DNA of 64,000 nt from Enterobacter cancerogenus (GCA_000773965.1 JRUP01000003.1:1-64000), one strand, 5' to 3'; counted from the stretch's first letter, positions 47,767 through 57,131 are shown. Program-made: numbers and translations. The notes: a model not told the origin generated them from the letters alone.

Positions 47767-49752
47767 ATGACCGATGAACAAGGGCAAACGTTGCTATACA
47801 CCTTGTTTGGCACAACCAGCCCTCATTGGCGTTTAACTTCAGATAGCGATGCTTTGCATTTTGCCGAAGATGAGAATGCCAATACCAATTTGGCGGTTCC
47901 ATTAACCCCTGCACAGGCCAGTTTGCTGCGTGCGATGACGGTGATCACCTCCAGTATCAACCTGACGCTCTCCCTGCGCGGTGCGCCAGTGCCAATGCAC
48001 TTTGTCGGCCGCAAGGTCAACCAATCAACATGGGCCGGCACCTCTTCCGCCTGGGGTGATACCTCCTCCGTGGCGCGTGATTTAACACTCGGATTGTCTT
48101 TTGCTGAACAAGTTGTCTCCGAAGCAAACTCGGTGATTGTGATCCTCGACCAACGCGGGAATATTCAGCGATTCAATCGCTTAAGCGAAGAGTACACCGG
48201 GCTCAAAGAGCAGGAAGTAATCGGCCGCAACGTGTTTCAACTGTTCATGACCAAGCAGGAAGCGCAGGCTTCGCGACGCAACATTTCGGGCTTCTTTCGC
48301 GATGGCAACTCTTATGAAGTAGAGCGCTGGATCAAAACCAAAAAAGGCCAGCGACTGTTTCTGTTTCGTAATAAGTTTGTGCACAGCGGTAGTGGGAAAA
48401 ATGAAATTTTCCTCATCTGTTCTGGAACCGACATCACAGAAGAGCGGCGCGCTCAGGAACGCTTACGTGTTCTCGCCAATACCGATACCGTGACCGGTTT
48501 ACCCAACCGCAATGCCATCCATCAACAGATTAGTCTGGCACTGGAATTAGCCAATGGCAGTCAAACTGGCGTGGTTTATCTCGATCTGGACAATTTTAAG
48601 AAGGTGAACGACGCCTACGGCCATATGTTTGGCGACCAACTGCTGCAAGCGGTCTCCCTCGCCATACTCAGCTGTCTGGGCAAAGATCAGACGCTGGCCC
48701 GTCTTGGTGGTGATGAGTTCGTGGTACTGGCAGAACATACCAGCCAGGCTGCGCTGGAAGCCATGGCATCACGTATTCTTGAGCGCCTGCGTCAACCCTT
48801 CCGCGTCGGTTTGATCGAAGTCTACAGCGGCTGCTCGATTGGTATCGCCCTGGCCCCGCTGCACGGCGAGGATCGGGAAAGTCTGATCCGCAACGCCGAT
48901 ACCGCGATGTATCACGCCAAAGAGAATGGGCGCGGTAAATTCTGCGTGTTCGCTAACGAGATGAATCAACGGGTTTTCGAATATCTCTGGCTTGATACCA
49001 ACCTGCGTAAAGCACTGGAGCTGGAGCATCTGGTGGTGTACTACCAGCCCAAATTAGATCGTGACGGCGAAGTGCGCAGCGCAGAAGCATTGGTGCGCTG
49101 GAATTCCGTCGAGCGCGGTCTGGTGCCGCCTGGCGACTTTATCTCGTATGCTGAAGAATCGGGCCTCATCGTGCCGCTCGGCCGCTGGGTGATGCTGAAC
49201 GTTCTGCAACAAATTATTCAGTGGCGCAGCGAGGGAATTTACCTGCGCGTTGCCGTTAATGTTTCGGCTAAACAATTGATTGACCAAAGTATCTATACCG
49301 ATTTAAAGCAGGCGCTGAGCGAAGCCGGCCTCACGGATTGTCCCATTGATATCGAGCTCACCGAAAGCTGCCTGATTGAGAACGAAGCCGGTGCACTCAC
49401 GCTGATGAAGCAGTTCCAGGAACTGGGGGCTCAGGTTCATCTTGATGACTTTGGTACAGGGTATTCCTCGCTTTCCCAGTTGGCTCGCGTGCCCATTGAT
49501 GCAATCAAACTGGATCAAAGTTTCGTACGTAACATCAACAAACAACCGGTGGCGCAATCTTTGGTCCGTGCCATTGTCGCCGTGGCCAAAACCCTCGATC
49601 TGCAAGTCATTGCGGAAGGGATTGAAACCAAAGCCGAAGAGAAGTTTGTGATGACCAACGGTGTCGATGGGCGTCAGGGTTATCTTTATGCAAAACCAAT
49701 GCCCGCAGAACAGCTCGGGCATTGGCTGGCTAAGCATCCTGCCCGCGTTTAA
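47767..49752 (+). CDS. pdeR: PAS-GGDEF-EAL c-di-GMP enzyme RpfR/PdeR
   Basis: 661 aa from ATG 47767, preceded by GGAGGAA; E. coli PdeR (YciR, Gmr) has the same length. Upstream in-frame starts (47704, 47725) lack such a site. Domains: an N-terminal region (1-95) that in Cronobacter RpfR binds RpfF, PAS (about 115-225) that binds the fatty-acid signal, GGDEF intact at 314-318, and EAL intact at 440-442 with DDFGTGYS. The PAS domain regulates net c-di-GMP hydrolysis. rpfF lies tail to tail 12 nt away, so the name rpfR would be equally fitting. Confidence 0.93.
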   Translation: MTDEQGQTLLYTLFGTTSPHWRLTSDSDALHFAEDENANTNLAVPLTPAQASLLRAMTVITSSINLTLSLRGAPVPMHFVGRKVNQSTWAGTSSAWGDTSSVARDLTLGLSFAEQVVSEANSVIVILDQRGNIQRFNRLSEEYTGLKEQEVIGRNVFQLFMTKQEAQASRRNISGFFRDGNSYEVERWIKTKKGQRLFLFRNKFVHSGSGKNEIFLICSGTDITEERRAQERLRVLANTDTVTGLPNRNAIHQQISLALELANGSQTGVVYLDLDNFKKVNDAYGHMFGDQLLQAVSLAILSCLGKDQTLARLGGDEFVVLAEHTSQAALEAMASRILERLRQPFRVGLIEVYSGCSIGIALAPLHGEDRESLIRNADTAMYHAKENGRGKFCVFANEMNQRVFEYLWLDTNLRKALELEHLVVYYQPKLDRDGEVRSAEALVRWNSVERGLVPPGDFISYAEESGLIVPLGRWVMLNVLQQIIQWRSEGIYLRVAVNVSAKQLIDQSIYTDLKQALSEAGLTDCPIDIELTESCLIENEAGALTLMKQFQELGAQVHLDDFGTGYSSLSQLARVPIDAIKLDQSFVRNINKQPVAQSLVRAIVAVAKTLDLQVIAEGIETKAEEKFVMTNGVDGRQGYLYAKPMPAEQLGHWLAKHPARV

Positions 49753-49764
49753 CGCTGGTCTCGG

Positions 49765-50631
49765 TTATCCGGCTTTGCGCAGGGATGCGCTATGACGGTT
49801 CTGTAGTTGCACCAGTCGTTCCATGTAAGCAATGTCTTTAGGCTCCAGTGTAAAGGCGTAATCCACCCAATCTTCCGTAATATCCATCAGCTCGGCTCGC
49901 GAGAGTTGCAGTACGCGCTGGCGCGCTTTCAACATGGCACGCACACCATTCAGCTTCGGACGTAGAGTATCGATAAAGGTACGCGTGGTACGGTAAGCAT
50001 CGCCTGGCTGGAAGACTTTATCTACCAGACCGCGCGTCTCATACCACTCTGCGCTATGTGATTCCCCTTCACAGATCAGCTCTTCGGCCAGCTTCATACC
50101 GGAACGCCGTGCAACCAATGAATAGCCGCCCATGCCAGGGAACAGATTGAACGCGATTTCCGGGAACCCCATCCGTGCAGAGTTTTGCGCCAGAATGAAG
50201 TGATGGGCCAGCGCGGCTTCAAAGCCACCCCCCAATGCACTCCCTTCAATCATCGCCAGCGTCACCGCTCCGGTATCAAAACCCCGCGCTGCCGAATGGA
50301 TGCAATCCACGCAGGCACGCGCATAGGCCCGCAGCGCTTCACGACGGTTGTTACGAATGCACTCCACAAAGAAACGCAAATCGCCTCCGGCGTTGAACAT
50401 CTGTGGTACCAGCGAACCCGTCACCCAAAAATCAATCGGCAAACCCGAACGCTGAGCGGCATAGCTCAGATTCATGATCTCCTCAATTAATTCGTGGTTG
50501 AAACTGGGGCGCGGTTGGGCACGCAGCATCATCCACATGGTGTGTCGGCCCTCTTCATAGTAGGCCGCCAGCTGGGTGGTTTGTCCGACTTCGGTAAACA
50601 ATCTGCAAGTTGGTTGGTTAATTACTGTCAT
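49765..50631 (-). CDS. rpfF: DSF/BDSF synthase RpfF (crotonase family)
   Basis: 288 aa, nearly the length of Xanthomonas RpfF (289). It makes cis-2-unsaturated fatty acids (DSF-type quorum signals) from acyl-ACP by dehydration and thioester cleavage. The two catalytic glutamates are present: Glu138 in GGGFEAAL and Glu158 in MGFPEIAFNLFPGMGGYS, offset by three from Glu141/Glu161 of Xanthomonas. The C-terminal WVDYAFTLE...RLVQLQNRHS block is also diagnostic. Ordinary enoyl-CoA hydratases lack this set. Absent from E. coli. Confidence 0.92.
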   Translation of the reverse strand: MTVINQPTCRLFTEVGQTTQLAAYYEEGRHTMWMMLRAQPRPSFNHELIEEIMNLSYAAQRSGLPIDFWVTGSLVPQMFNAGGDLRFFVECIRNNRREALRAYARACVDCIHSAARGFDTGAVTLAMIEGSALGGGFEAALAHHFILAQNSARMGFPEIAFNLFPGMGGYSLVARRSGMKLAEELICEGESHSAEWYETRGLVDKVFQPGDAYRTTRTFIDTLRPKLNGVRAMLKARQRVLQLSRAELMDITEDWVDYAFTLEPKDIAYMERLVQLQNRHSASLRKAG

Positions 50632-50771
50632 AGTCTCATCCTCTAGTTATGTGATGCGTTAAACGCAACATCAGCGTAATCCAGAGTGAGGCCAGACCAA
50701 ATGAGAGATTGATTTATAAAGTAAAATCCAGAGATATCCCCGACCATGGGGTCGGGGAAAGATAAGCAGGC

Positions 50772-51755
50772 TTACTTGATGGCAGCGCGCTGTCCTACCG
50801 CCACATGAGAACGCTTAACGCGTTTTGAATAGAGGGCGGTGATAATCGGTACTAATACAGAAGTCACAATAACGGATGTCGCCACCAGTGCGGTGGCTGC
50901 GGGAGCGACCGGTTTAAACTGTGGCAGCATCTCGGCAATCAGCACCGGCGTCGCCACTGCCGCGCCTGCGGTACTGGATGCTGCGATCCCAGCCGTGCCA
51001 TCACCACCACCAATTAAGCGGTCGGCAATAATGAGTGGGATACCAGTGATGATGATGACGGCAACACCGAGCAATACGCCCAATAAACCGGTTTGTGCGA
51101 TCACGGTCAAATCGATGGTGTTACCCAAAGCGAAGGCAAAGAACGGAATCAAAGTATGTACGGCTTTGCCGAAGAACTCGCGCAATTCCGGGTCAAGATT
51201 GCCAAGCGCGAAACCGACAATAAAGGGCAACACCGCGCCAACAAACACGTGTGGCTCAAACGAAGCAATACCAGCGGTCCCCAGGATCACCATGGTCATC
51301 AGCGGACCCGATTCCAGCGACATCAGCACAAACGCGCCTGCTTCTTCTTTTGAACCGTATTGCTGCATGATCGAGGCATAGAGTCCGCCGTTGGTCATAT
51401 CCATAGCGGCAACCAATGCCAGCGTGGACAACCCGGCGAACATACCGACTTCTATGCCATTTTCCGGCATCATGCGGGATGCCACGGCAGCCACGACCCA
51501 GGCAACGGCGATTTTGGTTAATACCAGGGTGCCGGATTTACGCAGCACGGTTCCGGTTGCGCTGAGTTTGATCGATGCCCCCATACAAAAGAACCATACC
51601 GCCAGAATCGGCACAGTGCCCGTCATCAGGCCGTTAGTAAAAGAGCCAAAGTATTTTCCTGCGCCGGGTGAAAACGTGTGGCAAAGCGCGCCCAAAAACA
51701 GCGGGATTAACATCATACCGCCTGGAATCTTATCGATTGCACGTTTGATATGCAT
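50772..51755 (-). CDS. kdgT: 2-keto-3-deoxygluconate permease KdgT
   Basis: A 327-aa inner-membrane transporter with about ten hydrophobic segments and the KdgT family start [23 protein letters not shown]. It imports 2-keto-3-deoxygluconate, a breakdown product of pectin and other uronates, with protons. A KdgR-like box lies 110 nt upstream. No kdgK or kdgA is nearby. Confidence 0.94.
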   Translation of the reverse strand: MHIKRAIDKIPGGMMLIPLFLGALCHTFSPGAGKYFGSFTNGLMTGTVPILAVWFFCMGASIKLSATGTVLRKSGTLVLTKIAVAWVVAAVASRMMPENGIEVGMFAGLSTLALVAAMDMTNGGLYASIMQQYGSKEEAGAFVLMSLESGPLMTMVILGTAGIASFEPHVFVGAVLPFIVGFALGNLDPELREFFGKAVHTLIPFFAFALGNTIDLTVIAQTGLLGVLLGVAVIIITGIPLIIADRLIGGGDGTAGIAASSTAGAAVATPVLIAEMLPQFKPVAPAATALVATSVIVTSVLVPIITALYSKRVKRSHVAVGQRAAIK

Positions 51756-51864
51756 AGTATTGTCACCTTTACTGAGCCAGAAGGAGGTGCGTTATCGTTC
51801 GCCGGATGGCATGGCAGGCAAGATAACCACTGGCAGTCAGGAAAAAAGTGATCGAATCGATATT

Positions 51865-51884
51865 AATGAAACAGTGTTTTATTT
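51865..51884 (-). promoter_or_regulatory. KdgR operator upstream of kdgT
   Basis: AATGAAACAGTGTTTTATTT is a near-perfect palindrome (AATGAAACA against TGTTTTATT) and fits the enterobacterial KdgR consensus. KdgR represses pectin and keto-deoxygluconate genes until KDG is present. Confidence 0.75.
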
Positions 51885-51940
51885 TTATAGGTTTGTCATT
51901 TCTTTTTATGATATGCATCGCCATACCAGCGCTAAATAGC

Positions 51941-51967
51941 AAAAAATTAAGGCGCCCTTAGGCGCCT
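51941..51967 (-). terminator. Intrinsic terminator after araD
   Basis: Minus-strand stem AGGCGCC/GGCGCCT (51961-51967 and 51950-51956), loop TAAG, then TTAATTTTTT. It follows the araD stop by about 18 nt. Confidence 0.75.
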
Positions 51968-51984
51968 CAATGAAGTCTCAATGT

Positions 51985-52683
51985 TCAATTCTGACCGTAC
52001 CATGCATTCTTGCCATGCTTACGCAGATAATGCAGATCGAGTAAATTCTGCGAAATCGGAGGCAATTCGCTGCGCAGTTGTTCCGTGTGAAGTGCCATGT
52101 AAGCCACTTCTTCCAGCACCACCGCACTGTGTACAGCTGCATCCGCGTCTTTACCCCAGGCAAATGGGCCGTGCGAGTTGACCAGCGCAGCAGGAATGTC
52201 GGCGGGTTTAATGCGGCGTTGCGCAAAGCTTTCGATAATCACCTGCCCGGTGTTCCACTCGTAATCCTGTTGAATTTCCTCGTGCTTCATCGCACGCGTG
52301 CAGGGAATGGTGCCGTAGAAGTCATCCGCGTGCGTGGTACCCAGCGCAATAATGTCGCGTCCGGCCTGCGCCCAAATCGTGGCGTGGCGTGAGTGGGTAT
52401 GCACGATGCCGCCAATCTCTGGCCAGGCAAGATACAGCGCGCGATGGGTGGCCGTATCGGATGATGGGCGAAGCGCCCCTTCCACCACTTTGCCGCTGGC
52501 TAACTCCACGACAACCATATCGTCGCGCTGCATATTCTCGTATTTCACGCCCGAAGGTTTGATCACCAGCAGGCCATGGTCGCGGTCAATGGCGCTGACG
52601 TTACCCCAGGTGAAAGTGACCAGGTTATAGCGCGGTAAGTCAAGGTTGGCTTCCAGCACCTGCTGCTTGAGCAATTCCAGCAT
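51985..52683 (-). CDS. araD: L-ribulose-5-phosphate 4-epimerase, AraD-like
   Basis: 232 aa from ATG 52683 ([20 protein letters not shown]), with AGGAGAAAT upstream; E. coli AraD is 231 aa. A class II aldolase-fold zinc enzyme: zinc ligands in HTHSRHA (about residues 95-97) and the third His near 171 (SHGPFAWG). It converts L-ribulose 5-P to D-xylulose 5-P. UlaF and SgbE are paralogs with the same chemistry, but the start and [14 protein letters not shown] track AraD. No araB, araA or araC is adjacent, so it is an orphan copy. Confidence 0.88.
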   Translation of the reverse strand: MLELLKQQVLEANLDLPRYNLVTFTWGNVSAIDRDHGLLVIKPSGVKYENMQRDDMVVVELASGKVVEGALRPSSDTATHRALYLAWPEIGGIVHTHSRHATIWAQAGRDIIALGTTHADDFYGTIPCTRAMKHEEIQQDYEWNTGQVIIESFAQRRIKPADIPAALVNSHGPFAWGKDADAAVHSAVVLEEVAYMALHTEQLRSELPPISQNLLDLHYLRKHGKNAWYGQN

Positions 52684-53011
52684 GATTATTTCTCCTGCGA
52701 ACTGTGATAGCTGAATTGTGCTGAACAAGCAGAGAAAACGTTATGGATCGAATCGCTGTAAAAGCAGCGGAAAGTCGCTGAGACCGGAAAAGTGTGGCGT
52801 GAATTAAGAATTTTCTATCATGCAGGAATTTAGCTTTGCTTCAGCTGGCTAAAGTCAGCAGCGGTACGGTTTCCACCGGTTAATTCGCCCATTAAAGCGC
52901 TGTACACGGACATCAAAGTGAACAATGAATGACACGCAGGGATGACGTACTTCGTTGCGCAACATCTATACTTACAAGGTTGCCTCTGTACATACAATCA
53001 AGGAGAAAGAG
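52684..53011. other. Intergenic region between araD and osmB
   Basis: 328 nt with no gene seen. It carries an RcsAB-like box TAAGAATTTTCTAT (52805-52818, 11 of 14 matches to TAAGAATATTCTTA) and, near the osmB end, a sigma-S type -10. It must also hold the araD promoter on the minus strand. Confidence 0.6.
52966..52976 (+). promoter_or_regulatory. Sigma-S type promoter of osmB
   Basis: CTATACTTAC fits the extended sigma-S -10 (CTATACTTAA) and lies about 40 nt before the osmB ATG, in line with osmB being induced by osmotic stress and in stationary phase in E. coli. No good -35 is visible, as is common for sigma-S. Confidence 0.75.
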
Positions 53012-53230
53012 ATGACGACAACAATGAAACGTATGACCGTTGCGGTATTAGCTGCCACCCTGGTTGTTGCCTTGAGTGGTTGTTCGAACTGGTCAAAACG
53101 CGACCGTAATACCGCCATCGGGGCGGGTGCGGGTGCAATCGGTGGTTCTGTCCTGACTAACGGAAGTGCACTGGGTACAGTGGGTGGTGCAGCCGTTGGC
53201 GGTATTATCGGCCATCAGGTTTCTAAATAA
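53012..53230 (+). CDS. osmB: Osmotically inducible lipoprotein OsmB
   Basis: 72 aa from ATG 53012 (AAGGAGAAAG upstream), exactly the E. coli length. A lipoprotein signal ends in ALSGC, and the mature part has the glycine-zipper IGAGAGAIGGSVL...GGAAVGGIIGHQV. It is an outer-membrane lipoprotein of uncertain role induced by osmolarity, stationary phase and Rcs. Confidence 0.95.
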   Translation: MTTTMKRMTVAVLAATLVVALSGCSNWSKRDRNTAIGAGAGAIGGSVLTNGSALGTVGGAAVGGIIGHQVSK

Positions 53231-53268
53231 CGATAAAGATTCAGGCTACGCAGCGCATCTACAGCATC

Positions 53269-53300
53269 ACGGGCCGCACAATGTGCGGCCCGTATTTTTT
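53269..53300. terminator. Strong terminator between osmB and yciH
   Basis: An 11-bp stem ACGGGCCGCAC/GTGCGGCCCGT (53269-53279 and 53283-53293) with loop AAT and six T on the plus strand. Convergent genes; the yciH stop lies at the foot. Confidence 0.85.
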
Positions 53301-53622
53301 AGCCACCGGCTAATTTAACCTTCATGCCTTTGGCTTCAAGCAGCGTCTTTAATAAATCGCGTTTATCGCCCTGAATCTCGATCACGCCATCTTTGAGTGA
53401 CCCACCACAACCACATTTTTTCTTCAGTTCTGCTGCCAGCTTGTTGAGCGCATCGTCATCCAAATCGATACCGGTAATCAGGCATACGCCCTTGCCTTTT
53501 CGGCCGCTGGTTTGGCGCTGGATGCGCACAATACCGTCCCCTTTCGGGCGCGGCGCTTTTTCTTCTTCCTGAGCGATGCGACCCGTTTCAGTGGAGTAAA
53601 CCAGTCGGTTGTCCTGAGCCAT
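53299..53622 (-). CDS. yciH: SUI1-family translation factor YciH
   Basis: A 107-aa eIF1/SUI1 domain protein with the CGCGGSLKDG loop and a basic GRKGKGVCLITG. E. coli YciH is 108 aa and can discriminate initiation like IF3 in vitro; the role in vivo is unclear. The start overlaps the pyrF stop by one base (TAATG), so the two are coupled. Confidence 0.93.
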   Translation of the reverse strand: MAQDNRLVYSTETGRIAQEEEKAPRPKGDGIVRIQRQTSGRKGKGVCLITGIDLDDDALNKLAAELKKKCGCGGSLKDGVIEIQGDKRDLLKTLLEAKGMKVKLAGG

Positions 53623-54329
53623 TAGGCCTCCTGTAAACTTTGCAGGATAGTATGCAGCGTTGCAGCCGGATCATTTGATTGGGTGATCGGACGCCCGATC
53701 ACCATGTAATCCACGCCAGCCAATTTTGCTTGTTGCGGTGTCATGATTCGGCGCTGATCGCCGGCATCACTGCCAGCCGGACGAATACCCGGTGTCACCA
53801 GTGCGAAATCCTGACCGATTACCTGCTTAAAGTGAGCGGCTTCCTGCGCTGAACAGACCACACCGTCCAGACCACACTCACGCGTCAGGCGAGCCAGACG
53901 TTCCGCCTGCTGAGCGGGAGAAAGCGTAATGCCGAGACCTCTGAGATCGTCTTCATCCATGCTGGTTAATACGGTTACCGCAATCAACAGTGGCGCATCT
54001 TTGCCAAAAGGCAGCAGCGCTTCACGAGCCGCATTCATCATCCGCGCCCCGCCACTGGCGTGAACATTAACCATCCACACACCGAGATCGGCAGCCGCGG
54101 CTACCGCGTGCGCGGTTGTATTCGGAATATCATGAAACTTCAGATCGAGAAAAACGTCAAAACCACGCGACTGCAGTGTTTTCACCAGTGACGGGCCAAA
54201 TAGCGTAAACATCTCTTTGCCGACTTTCAGGCGACACTGGCTCGGGTCAATGCGGTCCACAAACTGCAGTGCGCTGTCGAGATTATGATAGTCGAGCGCC
54301 ACCAGAATCGGTGAAGTGGTTACAGGCAT
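53622..54329 (-). CDS. pyrF: Orotidine-5'-phosphate decarboxylase PyrF
   Basis: A 235-aa (beta/alpha)8 enzyme that makes UMP from OMP, the last step of de novo pyrimidine synthesis. The catalytic Lys-Asp network is in [10 protein letters not shown] (about residues 60-70), and the phosphate site is VTPGIRP...VIGRPIT. It is slightly shorter than the E. coli enzyme (245) at both ends. yciH follows. Confidence 0.96.
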   Translation of the reverse strand: MPVTTSPILVALDYHNLDSALQFVDRIDPSQCRLKVGKEMFTLFGPSLVKTLQSRGFDVFLDLKFHDIPNTTAHAVAAAADLGVWMVNVHASGGARMMNAAREALLPFGKDAPLLIAVTVLTSMDEDDLRGLGITLSPAQQAERLARLTRECGLDGVVCSAQEAAHFKQVIGQDFALVTPGIRPAGSDAGDQRRIMTPQQAKLAGVDYMVIGRPITQSNDPAATLHTILQSLQEA

Positions 54330-54515
54330 AACGTTTCCTCAAAGGCAGGCACCCGCGGGCGCAATGGACAAACGGCAAGCATTCTACCCGCGCATCCCCT
54401 TCCCGACAATCTCACAGCGCGCTTTAAACCGATGATCGACCGAAGGCTGCACAGTGCCACGGTTCACTTTGAGAATTCAAGGCCATAGTATGTTGTAACT
54501 ATAATGCGGTTATAA

Positions 54516-54540
54516 TAAAAAAACGGCCGTTACTGGCCGT
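54516..54540 (-). terminator. Terminator overlapping the lapB stop codon
   Basis: Minus-strand stem ACGGCC/GGCCGT (54535-54540 and 54523-54528), loop 6 nt, then seven T. The lapB TAA (54530-54532) lies in the loop of the hairpin. Confidence 0.7.
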
Positions 54541-55699
54541 CAAGTCCGCGGATTGGTTTCACAGAAGACCATGCGCGGCAGGATGGGCAATGCCAATAAA
54601 GCGCATGCGCGGTAAATCCGCACTTTTGGCAGCGGTAGCGCGGTTTGGTGCGAATCTGTTCGCCCACCATATCGCGCAGCACCATCAGGCTCTCTTTAGC
54701 CCTACCGTCTTCTGCTTCATGCAGGTGGAAATCCATCAAGCGATGGAACACGCGCATCGTCGGATGGCGCTGTAACTGGCGATTAATGTATAACTGCGCC
54801 GCTTCAGGCCCCTGCTGCTGTTCGAGGATATCAGAGAGGTAAAGTTCAGCGGCCGCGCCGGTATTCTCTTCAACGCAGCGCTGTAAAAACTGCGCCCAAT
54901 CTTCAGGCTGACTCAGGCGCTGATAGCAGGTTTCGAGCATCGATAAGGTTTCACTGACCAGCTCTTTATCTTGATCCAGCACGCGCTGCAGGCGAGCCGT
55001 TGCTTTAGCGTATTCGCCCTGTTCCATAAAGATGCGGCCCATCATAATGGAAACGCGCGCGCTTTGGTGATCGGCCGATTCACCCTTCTTCAACAAGCTC
55101 ATGGCGCGATCAAGATCGTCACTGCTCAGCGCCTGAAGCGCAAGCTCGCAGTAGAAATGGGCAATTTCGCCCTTGTGCTTCTCTTTGCCGAGCTTGACCA
55201 ATCTTTCCGCCACTTCGATGGCTTTCTGCCAGTCACTGGTTGCCTGATGAATCTGTATCAGCTGTTGCAGCGCACCGATACGGAAGTCGGTTTCATCAAT
55301 CAGTTGGCTAAACATGTCCTCGGCGCGGTCGTAAAACCCGGCGGCCATATAATCGCGTCCCAGTTGCTGGATAGCCAACAGGCGCTGTTCATAGCTCAGG
55401 GAAGCGCTTTCCATCAGGGATTGGTGAATGCGAATGGCGCGGTCAACTTCGCCGCGAGAACGGAACAGATTGCCGAGCGTCAGGTGAGCTTCAACTGTGC
55501 CGCTGTCCTCCTTCAGCATATCCAGAAAGAGATCGACAGCTTTGTCCTGTTGATTGGAAAGCAGGAAGTTTACGCCGGCAACGTATTCACGTGACAGGCG
55601 ATTGGCTTCCTGTTGCTTATCCTGATGTGCACTACGACGGCCCATATACCAGCCATACGCCGCAGCAACAGGGAGAAGCAAAAACAGCAATTCAAGCAT
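54530..55699 (-). CDS. lapB: LPS assembly regulator LapB (YciM)
   Basis: 389 aa, the E. coli length. An N-terminal membrane anchor (residues 2-18) is followed by about nine TPR-like repeats and a C-terminal rubredoxin-type metal site (CQKCGF near 357 and CPSC near 371). LapB brings LpxC to the FtsH protease and so limits LPS synthesis. It is the second gene after lapA, spaced by 6 nt. Confidence 0.96.
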   Translation of the reverse strand: MLELLFLLLPVAAAYGWYMGRRSAHQDKQQEANRLSREYVAGVNFLLSNQQDKAVDLFLDMLKEDSGTVEAHLTLGNLFRSRGEVDRAIRIHQSLMESASLSYEQRLLAIQQLGRDYMAAGFYDRAEDMFSQLIDETDFRIGALQQLIQIHQATSDWQKAIEVAERLVKLGKEKHKGEIAHFYCELALQALSSDDLDRAMSLLKKGESADHQSARVSIMMGRIFMEQGEYAKATARLQRVLDQDKELVSETLSMLETCYQRLSQPEDWAQFLQRCVEENTGAAAELYLSDILEQQQGPEAAQLYINRQLQRHPTMRVFHRLMDFHLHEAEDGRAKESLMVLRDMVGEQIRTKPRYRCQKCGFTAHALYWHCPSCRAWSSVKPIRGLDGQ

Positions 55700-55705
55700 C
55701 GAAAC

Positions 55706-56011
55706 TTAATCCCGACGACCAGCAGTAGAAGAATTTGTCACAGCCGTTGATTGTATGTTCTGCGCCTGCATGCGTTTTAGCTTGCGCTGCGCGTGGGCGA
55801 GAGAAACACGTATCCGCAACCAGAAAAGACCGCAAATTGCCCATCCGAGCAGGAATCCGGCACCAAACAGGCTCGCCAGCAATGTGGAGATGCGGAATTC
55901 ACCCTGCGCCAGCAGATAGTTAAAAGTGACGATTTGGTCGTTATGCGCTCCAAGCGTGACGGAGATGATAAAAATGACCAAAACCACGAGAAAAATCAGC
56001 AAATATTTCAC
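55706..56011 (-). CDS. lapA: LPS assembly protein LapA (YciS)
   Basis: 101 aa with two hydrophobic helices (about 3-20 and 43-66) and a basic coiled tail (LRIRVSLAHAQRKLKRMQAQ). It is an inner-membrane partner of LapB encoded just upstream, as in E. coli (102 aa). Confidence 0.95.
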   Translation of the reverse strand: MKYLLIFLVVLVIFIISVTLGAHNDQIVTFNYLLAQGEFRISTLLASLFGAGFLLGWAICGLFWLRIRVSLAHAQRKLKRMQAQNIQSTAVTNSSTAGRRD

Positions 56012-56138
56012 AATGCGTCCTGTCGTGAGGTTATCCAGTAGAAGTATGCCAAAAAAGTGCCGTCGATGCTGCTTATCAGCACATCACTTAGTGCATTTTC
56101 CGTAAGCGCAATCAATCATATGGGGGCGCGCGCAGAAA

Positions 56139-56903
56139 TTACAATCCATCATCACGCTGCGCAATCTCCTGCTGCTCTTCGCGCGGCACCGTAAGCGGGC
56201 CACAAAAACGCTGCGCCAGCCAGGTGGCAACCGTAACCAGTAGCCAGGAAATCAGGGTGGCCACCACCAAATCGCGCGGCCAATGCATACCCAGCAGTAA
56301 ACGACTGCCCATGACCATGGTAGCCCAGGAAAACAGCACGACCACGGTCACGATGTGGCGCCTTGGCCAGAGTAAGCCAATCACCAGCAGCGCCCAGCTG
56401 GCAGCAAACATGGTATGTCCTGAAGGAAAAGCAAAGCCGGTTTCAAACGCCCAGTGTTTTTTTAGCCATTGCGGCAGCTGAGTGTCGTTAGCCACTAAAG
56501 TCGACACCAACTGACTGCGCCCCTGACGGTTTTGCTGATAAAACGCCCCTTCATCAATACCGTAACTCTTCTCCAGCCAAACCACATACGGACGGGGTTC
56601 CTGCACCTGCTCTTTAATGAAAGATTTGGAGTACTGGCCAGCAAGAATAGCGCCGTTCATGAAGAGGATCAGTAAAATGGCGGGTTTAAGCCGGAAGCGT
56701 AAGCACCATAAAACCCAGGCGCTGAGGATAACGCTGGTCAAAACACCCCAGGGGCTGGTGACGGTTTCTGTCATCCAGAAAAGCACCCGTAAAAACGCAC
56801 TACTCTCACCTGGCTGCCATTGCCAGCCAGAGAGCCAGACAGCAACGGGCATAATTAATAACAAAAGCATTCCCAGGGTGGTGCGCTGCGCAATTTTTAA
56901 CAT
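56139..56903 (-). CDS. pgpB: Phosphatidylglycerophosphatase B PgpB
   Basis: A 254-aa PAP2-family membrane phosphatase, the length of E. coli PgpB. The three catalytic motifs are seen: KEQVQEPRP, PSGHT and GMHWPRDLVVA. It removes phosphate from phosphatidylglycerophosphate, phosphatidate and undecaprenyl diphosphate, so it serves phospholipid and cell-wall lipid carrier pools. It is divergent from ribA. Confidence 0.95.
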   Translation of the reverse strand: MLKIAQRTTLGMLLLLIMPVAVWLSGWQWQPGESSAFLRVLFWMTETVTSPWGVLTSVILSAWVLWCLRFRLKPAILLILFMNGAILAGQYSKSFIKEQVQEPRPYVVWLEKSYGIDEGAFYQQNRQGRSQLVSTLVANDTQLPQWLKKHWAFETGFAFPSGHTMFAASWALLVIGLLWPRRHIVTVVVLFSWATMVMGSRLLLGMHWPRDLVVATLISWLLVTVATWLAQRFCGPLTVPREEQQEIAQRDDGL

Positions 56904-57131
56904 CCGTTTCCTTTAGAACCGCGGGTATTCGCGTGGCTGGCATAACTTTAGCTGAAAAAAGAATAACATACCCGTTGCGGCTTAGATAATTGTGCTTTAT
57001 CACTACAATAACTCTGACTGATTAACGGCCCGGGTACAGGTTGTGGCACAATATTGTCAGTTTTGTCGGGCCAATCGGGCCCGTGCGTTATCATGATGAT
57101 AGCGCATCCTCTGAAGGTTCTGGAGAGTCAC

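Noticed and set aside
56904-57131. FMN riboswitch in front of ribA
   Set aside because: None of the conserved RFN-element segments is visible; in enterobacteria it lies before ribB.
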